The notes under the pieces are model-generated. The model searched no databases. It was not told the origin of the DNA and saw only the letters and a program-made list of their open reading frames with translations. A program made the translations under genes and the position numbers. A stretch of DNA of 39,119 bases from an uncultured Olsenella sp. (GTDB taxonomy: Bacteria; Actinomycetota; Coriobacteriia; Coriobacteriales; Atopobiaceae), in NCBI GenBank assembly GCA_900548775.1, contig URLM01000013.1:1-39119 (forward strand). The letters are read 5' to 3'. This document shows, in pieces, positions 33,904 through 39,119 of the stretch (position 1 is the first letter of the stretch; every line of letters starts with the position of its first letter).

Positions 33904-34545
33904 CTATTTCGATAAATGATGCTCGGCAATGAACGCATCGACCCTTGCTCGCTCCTTTTTATTAATCTCACTGAGCACCGCATCAAGCTTTTCATGGTCG
34001 AGAAGCGGCCATAGCCCTGCGATTGCGCTCGCATCCTTCTCCGCCTTTGGGCCGCGCTCATTGTTAATTGACATCTTGTGGACCGTATAGGCTTCAGGAG
34101 TGGGTACGGTGATGTCGAGCCCCCTCCATCGCACAATCACAGGATGCTTCGACAAAATGTCCAAATGCCATAAGGCCTGCGCAGTCACACCAATATTGGT
34201 TTTCAGGGCTGCCTCACGACCTGCACCCTTCTTACCAATAAGAAATTCAATCTCCAGACCCGAATCGCTATAAATCTTGGTTGTTCCATCAAGATAGTCT
34301 GCGTCAGGCACATAGCCCGCTTCTCTCGCGGCCACCAGCACATTTACCGGAGGCTGCGGCTTTCGCATATTGCGAACAAGGAAATCGATATCCATGGTCT
34401 TCAGGTTGGGCTCGAAACCATTGAGCAGCCGTGCTTCTCGATAGAGGAACTCCGCCCAAGAGCCAACCACCATTACATCAGGGAGGCATCCCTGCCTATC
34501 CAGAACGCGCAAGAACCGCTCGAAATCCTCCGCCTGCGTAATCAT
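33904..34545 (-). CDS. GSU2403-like/AbiEii-type nucleotidyltransferase
   Basis: A 213-residue nucleotidyltransferase-fold protein. VMVVGSWAEFLY carries the GS signature of the fold, and TMDIDFLVRN carries the paired catalytic Asp. GLEIEFLIGKKG and DITVPTPEAYTVHKM follow as in the GSU2403/AbiEii-type families. It overlaps the upstream DUF6788-like gene by 4 nt (ATGA). Nucleotidyltransferases of this kind act as toxins by modifying tRNA or proteins, partnered with small antitoxins, so the pair is a candidate toxin-antitoxin module. The target is not predictable from sequence. The local GC is lower than in neighbours, suggesting transfer. Confidence 0.72.
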   Translation of the reverse strand: MITQAEDFERFLRVLDRQGCLPDVMVVGSWAEFLYREARLLNGFEPNLKTMDIDFLVRNMRKPQPPVNVLVAAREAGYVPDADYLDGTTKIYSDSGLEIEFLIGKKGAGREAALKTNIGVTAQALWHLDILSKHPVIVRWRGLDITVPTPEAYTVHKMSINNERGPKAEKDASAIAGLWPLLDHEKLDAVLSEINKKERARVDAFIAEHHLSK

Positions 34546-34847
34546 ACGGGCTTTCTCCCCAATGCTCGCTCAATGAGCTTGCGCGACTCCTCCTGCTCCT
34601 TGAGCGCCTCCTCGTGCGACTTGCGCAGTTCTAGCTGACGCCGAAGCTCAGCGAGGTCCTCACGCTTGACGTAGAGGCTCCTGACCTTCTTTCCCTCACG
34701 CCACTGCAGGTAGTAGTACTCGTGGCCGCCAATCTCGCGCTTGCGGATGCTGCCCTTTGGCAGTCCCGCAATCTCTCGCTCCAAGGCAGCCGTCACCCTA
34801 AGCGACCGAGCATATTCCTCTTCAAGCGTATTTTCGAGAATCGGCAT
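34542..34847 (-). CDS. DUF6788-like small protein, candidate antitoxin
   Basis: A 101-residue protein with a central beta segment, GSIRKREIGGHEYYYLQWREG followed by KVRSLYVKRED, and long charged helices at both ends. It resembles the DUF6788-type proteins often found beside nucleotidyltransferase genes. It overlaps the downstream nucleotidyltransferase gene by 4 nt, which implies coupled expression. A strong palindrome lies 11 nt before its start, so it may regulate its own operon. The antitoxin role is inferred from context. Confidence 0.65.
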   Translation of the reverse strand: MPILENTLEEEYARSLRVTAALEREIAGLPKGSIRKREIGGHEYYYLQWREGKKVRSLYVKREDLAELRRQLELRKSHEEALKEQEESRKLIERALGRKPV

Positions 34848-34857
34848 AGTTGCAACC

Positions 34858-34899
34858 TTACCCTACAAACACATGCAAATTGAACTATTTGTAGGGTAA
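34858..34899. promoter_or_regulatory. Operator-like 12-bp inverted repeat
   Basis: Perfect arms TTACCCTACAAA (34858-34869) and TTTGTAGGGTAA (34888-34899) are separated by 18 bp. The repeat lies 11 to 52 nt upstream of the DUF6788-like start codon. Arm centres about 30 bp apart (three helical turns) would suit two protein dimers or one on each face of the promoter. It probably overlaps the operon promoter, as in autoregulated toxin-antitoxin loci. Confidence 0.7.
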
Positions 34900-34936
34900 T
34901 TCTACACGACCCCATGCCAGGCTGCACTGCAAGACA

Positions 34937-34965
34937 TGAGACAAAGGGAGTCTCCCTTTGTCTCA
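34937..34965. repeat. Intergenic palindrome TGAGACAAAGGGAG, copy 2
   Basis: A perfect 14-bp inverted repeat around one central base. The same palindrome, with the same arms, recurs at 37951-37979, and a related imperfect form lies at 33746-33784. Here it starts 8 nt after the EcsC-family stop. It could act as a bidirectional terminator, although no T-run follows, or as a dispersed palindromic repeat. Confidence 0.7.
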
Positions 34966-34972
34966 CTTTGAC

Positions 34973-36223
34973 TCATTCAGGCAGCAGGTTAGTGCCCGTT
35001 AGCTCTCCAACCCTCTCAGGCTTTTCCAGAATGAAGCGCTTGCGGTAGAAGACGTCCGCGAAGTCAAGAACCCGATTCATCTGCGCAGTGTCGAAGAGTG
35101 CCCCAAACCCTGCCCCAACCACGGGCACCATCTTTCCGATGCTTTTTAAGGTGAGCTTGCTGCCCACCTCCTTGAATACGTTAGTGAAAATGCCTGCCTC
35201 CAACGCCTTTTGGCCGCTCTTCTCAAGGGCGTTCTGTGCGGCCTTGTTGGCCATCGCCCTCATCTGGGCAATAAGCAGCGCCGCACCCTTCGACTCGGCC
35301 ATTGCCTGCCAGCCCTTCTTGGCTGCCTTTTTCAATCCAACCGTCTCTCCGTACAGGAGGATCTTGCCGACATAGTTGTTCGCGGTTTCTGAGCCGGATT
35401 CGGAGGGTGACATCGCCTGAGAGAACACCTTACTAGCGATCTCAAGCTCAGTGGGATCGCCTTTCGTATCGTAACCGTAGAACATAGCCACGGACTGAAC
35501 CGCCCTGAAGTATATGAACATGCTGATTGCCAGGTTAGCTGGGAGCCCCCAGAAACCTATGGCCCCAAGACCGCCTCCCTCTGCCAAGGCAAGCCCCATG
35601 TGCTGGAGGCGCTCGTCTGCGACAACCTTTGCAAGATCGTAGGATCGTAGCAGGCAAATCTCATCAAATGCAGAGACCTTCTCGTCCTGCTTTCCGGCAT
35701 CGATTCTCTGAAGCACGTAGTCTCTGCTTACGGTGGTCTTTACCGCCTGTTCCTCAAGCTTGTCGTATCCTTCCGCCGCAAACTTGAGCGCACCAGCAAT
35801 GAGCTCCTGCTTAGATAGGCCATTGAACGTATCGGCAACGGCACCACCAACTGCTCCCGCAGCGTCTTTCACCGGCTGTGGGGTTGCATCTGAAACGGCC
35901 TTGCCTGCCTTTGCCAGGAACCCGGGTTCTACGAAGCGCTCATAGCGCTCCTTAAGGGATTCGATCTCCTTGAGCTCACGAGCGTCCAGCAGGGGGTCGG
36001 GAACGAGATACCGGCCATCTTCGCCCCTGACGTTGCCTTCAAACTCCCCGCCGTATTCCCCTCCGAACATCTGGTGCACCTGCTTTGCGCCGGCAGCAGC
36101 CGCCTTTGCACCCTGCGCGGCCGCATCGGCAACTGCACCAGCAGCGGCGGCCATCGCTCCGCCTACTACCTCAACTGGGTTTGGAGCTTGGAGCTTATTC
36201 TCTTCGGAGCTATTCTCTGACAT
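34973..36223 (-). CDS. EcsC-family protein
   Basis: 416 residues from the ATG at 36223 (MSENSSEENKL); a TTG further upstream is possible. The N-terminal ~60 residues are Ala-rich (AMAAAAGAVADAAAQGA), likely a helix or a membrane-associated segment. Residues about 170-400 resemble EcsC: ISMFIYFRAVQSVAMFYGYD, EIASKVFSQAMSP and a closing VPVVGAGFGALFDTAQM. EcsC proteins are named after the Bacillus ecs locus; their molecular role is unknown. It stands alone, followed by a palindrome. Confidence 0.7.
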   Translation of the reverse strand: MSENSSEENKLQAPNPVEVVGGAMAAAAGAVADAAAQGAKAAAAGAKQVHQMFGGEYGGEFEGNVRGEDGRYLVPDPLLDARELKEIESLKERYERFVEPGFLAKAGKAVSDATPQPVKDAAGAVGGAVADTFNGLSKQELIAGALKFAAEGYDKLEEQAVKTTVSRDYVLQRIDAGKQDEKVSAFDEICLLRSYDLAKVVADERLQHMGLALAEGGGLGAIGFWGLPANLAISMFIYFRAVQSVAMFYGYDTKGDPTELEIASKVFSQAMSPSESGSETANNYVGKILLYGETVGLKKAAKKGWQAMAESKGAALLIAQMRAMANKAAQNALEKSGQKALEAGIFTNVFKEVGSKLTLKSIGKMVPVVGAGFGALFDTAQMNRVLDFADVFYRKRFILEKPERVGELTGTNLLPE

Positions 36224-36387
36224 AGCCGATCCAATCGTTATTCCAAGCAATCGCAATTACGAAAGCTCAGCTCGTGGATAGTTGGTTAGCTGAATGATAA
36301 CGATGCGCTTAGCTCCCGTCCGATTATCGACCATCTATCTGACGTTTCTCGCCGCTCGGGGACGCGAGAAGCCACACACCTCACTCA

Positions 36388-37881
36388 CTACCAGGTCGGA
36401 TCGTCTCCCCAGCGCTCGAGCTCGTCGCTGTCCATGTAGCGATCCTTTATCCGCCTGCTCATCCAGTACAACGAGAAATGGTCTCCGTGGACGGATTCGT
36501 CTGCCAAGAGCTCCCCGACCCTATCGTCATCGCGATACCGCTTGGGAGGGAACTCGTTGGGGATATAAGGACACTGCGCGATTGCCTCAACGATGTCACG
36601 GCAAGACCGGATGTGCTTTCCCAGCTTGTCGTAGAAGTTATCTATCAGACTATCGTTCTTCGAGGCCTCTATCGCAAGCATCGCCATGTCAACATCGTCC
36701 CTCAAACGCTCGGAGGCGTAGGCGAAGTTCGTGCAACTCGCCTTGACCGCAATAGCAACCAGTTCGTCATCATCCGTATGCTCGCTGTAGGGTTTGTGAC
36801 CTAAGACGGATTGGAACCCGCTCGACAATCCCGCCTTAAGCACGTCCCGATTGGACTTGAGCCCATCGCTTGCGTATTCGATTGCCAACGGATTGCTGTG
36901 GACTGCCGCGCAAACAAACCGCAGATCATCCGTATGATCTGGCATGGCAGCAAGCAGTTTGCCGTCAACACCGAGCGCCATGAGCGCAACGTCGGGATCG
37001 CTGAACAACCACTTTGGGAGGATTTCCCGATAGTCACTACGCCTGACGCTCTTGAGGAACCACTGGAGAGAGGCCTCTGCACAACTCCACCTTTCCGTAC
37101 CCTTGAAAGAAGGGTTTGCGAGAAAGATGAGCGCAGGCGGCAGGAAGACCGGATGGTCGTATTTATCGGCTTTGCTGCGCAGCGTACGAGATACACGCAG
37201 CAGCTCATCGACCTCATCTTCCGAGATGAGGCCGCTCGCTCGTGCCGCTTCCAAGGAGCCGTCAGCGCTCATCATGTCATCGGCAACTTCCTCGGAGAAC
37301 TGCTCCTCAGCGTTCCTCCGCGGTTCCTCGAGTTTCACCAGGCTATCGAAATCTACGAGTACGTCCCAGTTGGGCTCCTCGCCTGGGTAGTTAACTTTGC
37401 TGTATTCCAGAAGCGAGCTGACCTTCGCCTTTGTATTTGAGGACAGCGCCAGGTCCTTCACCGCCCGCCTGAAGTCCTCATCAGCAGAAGCCAAAGCCAG
37501 GTAGTGCCTCGCGACGCAGCGTATGAGCGCGTCGCCAACCCCAAGGCTAAAGGCGTAGTTGTGCACGGACGGGTAGATTCCAAAACCACCCGCAAGCTTG
37601 AACGCCAGCGGATAATCGTTGTACTCGGGGAGAAGCCTCCTGGCTATTTCCTCAGTGATTGCAGAGGACATCACATCCGGATCTCTGCGATCTCTGCGCG
37701 TCCAAATCATACGGCCGCTGTGGATGTACTTGTTGCGAATGTAGAGCCCAAGCCCAAAATGCATCTCGGAGGACGAGGGGTGCGTCCTAATCGTCTGGAT
37801 GTCCTTGTCGCTTAGCCCTGCAAGAACTTCCTCGATGACCTGCTCGGATGTCATGCAATCCGCATCGTCGTACTCTGCCAT
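36388..37881 (-). CDS. DUF6794/DUF4116-like repeat protein
   Basis: 497 residues from ATG 37881, directly after the shared GAGGGGATGGTGGTCGCC ribosome site. The N-terminal part contains HFGLGLYIRNKYIHSG, typical of DUF6794-like domains. The central part is helical and acidic. The C-terminal ~200 residues resemble DUF4116 repeats: PDVALMALGVDGKLLAAMP, LRFVCAAVHSNPLAIEYAS, LVAIAVKASCTNFAYASE. These form helical solenoids in proteins of unknown function. It shares its 5' leader with the J-domain gene, suggesting common control. Confidence 0.6.
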   Translation of the reverse strand: MAEYDDADCMTSEQVIEEVLAGLSDKDIQTIRTHPSSSEMHFGLGLYIRNKYIHSGRMIWTRRDRRDPDVMSSAITEEIARRLLPEYNDYPLAFKLAGGFGIYPSVHNYAFSLGVGDALIRCVARHYLALASADEDFRRAVKDLALSSNTKAKVSSLLEYSKVNYPGEEPNWDVLVDFDSLVKLEEPRRNAEEQFSEEVADDMMSADGSLEAARASGLISEDEVDELLRVSRTLRSKADKYDHPVFLPPALIFLANPSFKGTERWSCAEASLQWFLKSVRRSDYREILPKWLFSDPDVALMALGVDGKLLAAMPDHTDDLRFVCAAVHSNPLAIEYASDGLKSNRDVLKAGLSSGFQSVLGHKPYSEHTDDDELVAIAVKASCTNFAYASERLRDDVDMAMLAIEASKNDSLIDNFYDKLGKHIRSCRDIVEAIAQCPYIPNEFPPKRYRDDDRVGELLADESVHGDHFSLYWMSRRIKDRYMDSDELERWGDDPTW

Positions 37882-37948
37882 GGCGACCACCATCCCCTCG
37901 GCTATCGTTGCCTCACACGATAGCCGAGGGTCGCGACATTAATAAGGG
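37882..37948 (-). promoter_or_regulatory. Hairpin leader, copy B, before the DUF4116-like gene
   Basis: A perfect 13-bp stem, CCTCGGCTATCGT (37896-37908) with ACGATAGCCGAGG (37917-37929) around an 8-nt loop, lies between the sequences shared with copy A. On the transcript the GAGGGG ribosome site is the 3' arm of the stem. A GCGACC/GGTCGC pair could extend it to the start codon. A TTATTAAT run upstream could be a -10 element. This layout suits control of translation by folding; this is inference. Confidence 0.6.
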
Positions 37949-37950
37949 CA

Positions 37951-37979
37951 TGAGACAAAGGGAGACTCCCTTTGTCTCA
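37951..37979. repeat. Intergenic palindrome TGAGACAAAGGGAG, copy 3
   Basis: Perfect 14-bp arms around one base, identical in the arms to the palindrome at 34937. It contains the stop codon of the truncated glycosidase gene (37977-37979). It separates that gene from the leader of the DUF4116-like gene. Confidence 0.7.
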
Positions 37980-39067
37980 CAACCCCTCGGCGCCGTTGGA
38001 CTTGATGATCTTCTGGTACGCGAAGAACGAGTCCTTGCGACGGCGCTCATACGTGCCTGTGCCGTCATCGTGCTTGTCCACGTAGATGAACCCGTAGCGC
38101 TTGCGCATCTCGCCCGTGCCGGCCGAGACCAGGTCAATGGGTCCCCACCAGGTGTAGCCCATGAGGTCCACACCGTCATCCACGGCCTCCCCTATGGCGC
38201 GCACATGACTGCGCAGGTAGTCGATGCGGTACTGGTCGTGGATGCGCTCCTCGCCGTTCTCCACGACGACCTCGTCCAGGGCGCCCATGCCGTTCTCGAC
38301 CACCATCATCGGGATCTGGTAGCGGTCGTAGATCTGGTTGAGGGCAATGCGCAGACCCTCCGGGTCTATCTGCCAGCCCCAGTCCGTGCTCTTGAGGTAG
38401 GGGTTGCGGCCGGCCTCGCTCATGTTGCCTTCCACCTGCTGCATCTCGTGCGTGCTCACGAGGCCGCTCATGTAGTAGCTAAACGTGTAGAAGTCGATGG
38501 TGCCTGCAGCCAGGTCGTCGAGGTCGCCGTCCTCAATCTTAAGCTCGATGCCGTTCTCGCGCCAGAAGCGCTTAGCGTATGACGGGTACGCGCCCCTCAC
38601 CTGAACATCGGAGCAGTACCAGTTCACGCGGCGCATCTCGGAGAGGCAGGCCATCTGGTCCGCCGGGTCACACGTGCCGGGGTACGAGAGGATGAAGCAG
38701 TCCATGTTGCCCATCTTGAACTGCGGGTAGTGCTCGTGCGCGTAGCGCACCACGCGTGCCGACGCCACAAACTGGTGGTGAAGCGCCTGGTAGCGCTGTT
38801 GCATGGTAGTGTGCGAGGCGGACGCCGGCCCCTCGAAACCCTGGATCATGCTTGTCTCGAAGAGGTTGCCCATGTCCATGGTGCCGCAGTTTATCTCGTT
38901 AAACGTGAGCCAGTAGCGCACCTTGTGCTGGTAGCGCTCAAACACCGTCTTGCAATAGCGCTCAAAGAGGCCGATAAGCTCGCGGCTTTCCCAGCCGTTG
39001 TACTTCTCCACCAGGTGGTAGGGCATCTCGTAGTGCGAGAGCGTGACCAGCGGCTCTATGCCATATT
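37977..39067 (-). CDS. 6-phospho-beta-glucosidase, GH1, 5' end cut by IS
   Basis: A GH1 enzyme running off the right side of the window: about 363 residues are host sequence, from KYGIEPLVTLSHYEMP to the stop in the palindrome. TFNEIN (acid/base Glu) and VVENGMGALDE (nucleophile Glu) are present, as in the complete paralog at 23914. The first ~145 residues are missing because an IS end interrupts the frame at about 39066. The frame happens to stay open into the IS. It is inactive unless a start in the IS supplies an N-terminus. Like bglA it would split phospho-disaccharides; no PTS genes adjoin it here. Confidence 0.88.
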
Positions 39068-39119
39068 TGGGCTCTTCGCTGTTTCTAGTGGGTAGCGGAT
39101 GAGACGGCCAGCTGGGCCG
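39066..39119 (+). mobile_element. IS end (ISL3-like terminal repeat), right contig edge
   Basis: An exact inverted copy of bases 1-54. It begins TTTGGGCTCTTCGCTG and interrupts the GH1 gene at 37977. Only the first ~50 bases of the element are in the window, so the transposase is not visible. Confidence 0.6.

Noticed and set aside
1..39119. The whole window as one composite transposon
   Set aside because: The inner flanks differ, and the core genes include a normal sugar operon; two separate IS copies at assembly breaks explain the ends better.

Overview
The window is about 39 kb of high-GC DNA with Actinobacteria-like gene content: GTG and TTG starts, Shine-Dalgarno-led genes, a cellobiose PTS operon and a BREX locus. 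The gene set resembles gut or oral Coriobacteriia such as Olsenella or Collinsella relatives. That placement is inferred from gene content; there is no rRNA or other marker here. Both ends carry the same 54-bp sequence in inverted orientation, with a core that looks like an ISL3-family IS end. The contig therefore probably stops where two copies of a multicopy IS broke the assembly. The right-hand IS cuts a glycosidase gene.

Layout. (1) 1-4.7 kb is a mosaic of gene wreckage and accessory genes. A SNF2-type helicase gene (minus strand) is represented by two pieces about 3.7 kb apart. Between them lie the tail of a phage terminase large subunit, an Mrr-type restriction endonuclease with a small NUMOD1-like partner, a decayed phage portal gene, and two unrecognised genes. 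(2) 4.7-19.4 kb is a type 1-like BREX phage-defence operon on the minus strand: RHH regulator, brxA, brxB, brxC, pglX, pglZ, an AlbA_2/Schlafen-like ATPase and brxL. The BrxL here ends in an MIT_C-like domain. (3) A DUF262/DUF1524 (GmrSD/BrxU-like) nuclease gene is transcribed divergently from it. (4) 21.5-23.6 kb holds a broken ADP-ribosylglycohydrolase gene fused to a second portal remnant, then an orphan ORF. (5) 23.9-29.6 kb is a complete cellobiose-type PTS operon on the minus strand: PRD regulator, IIA, IIB, IIC and 6-phospho-beta-glucosidase. (6) 29.6-31.2 kb holds a decayed copy of the Schlafen-like ATPase tail, a second ADP-ribosylglycohydrolase copy with an internal in-frame deletion, and untranslated sequence with a terminator. 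(7) 31.2-39.1 kb carries a DUF1801 protein, a tightly overlapping J-domain/HIRAN/Sel1-repeat operon, a nucleotidyltransferase toxin-antitoxin-like pair with a clear operator palindrome, an EcsC-family protein, a DUF4116-like repeat protein, and a second, IS-truncated 6-phospho-beta-glucosidase.

How it fits together. The left half is a defence island (BREX, type IV-like nuclease, Mrr) embedded in prophage remains. The two portal remnants lie on either side of BREX in the same orientation. The most interesting leads are the BREX variant, the Mrr/NUMOD1 cassette sitting exactly between terminase and portal remnants, the J-domain/HIRAN/Sel1 operon, and a hairpin leader that contains the ribosome-binding site and is shared by two unrelated genes at 33.7 and 37.9 kb.
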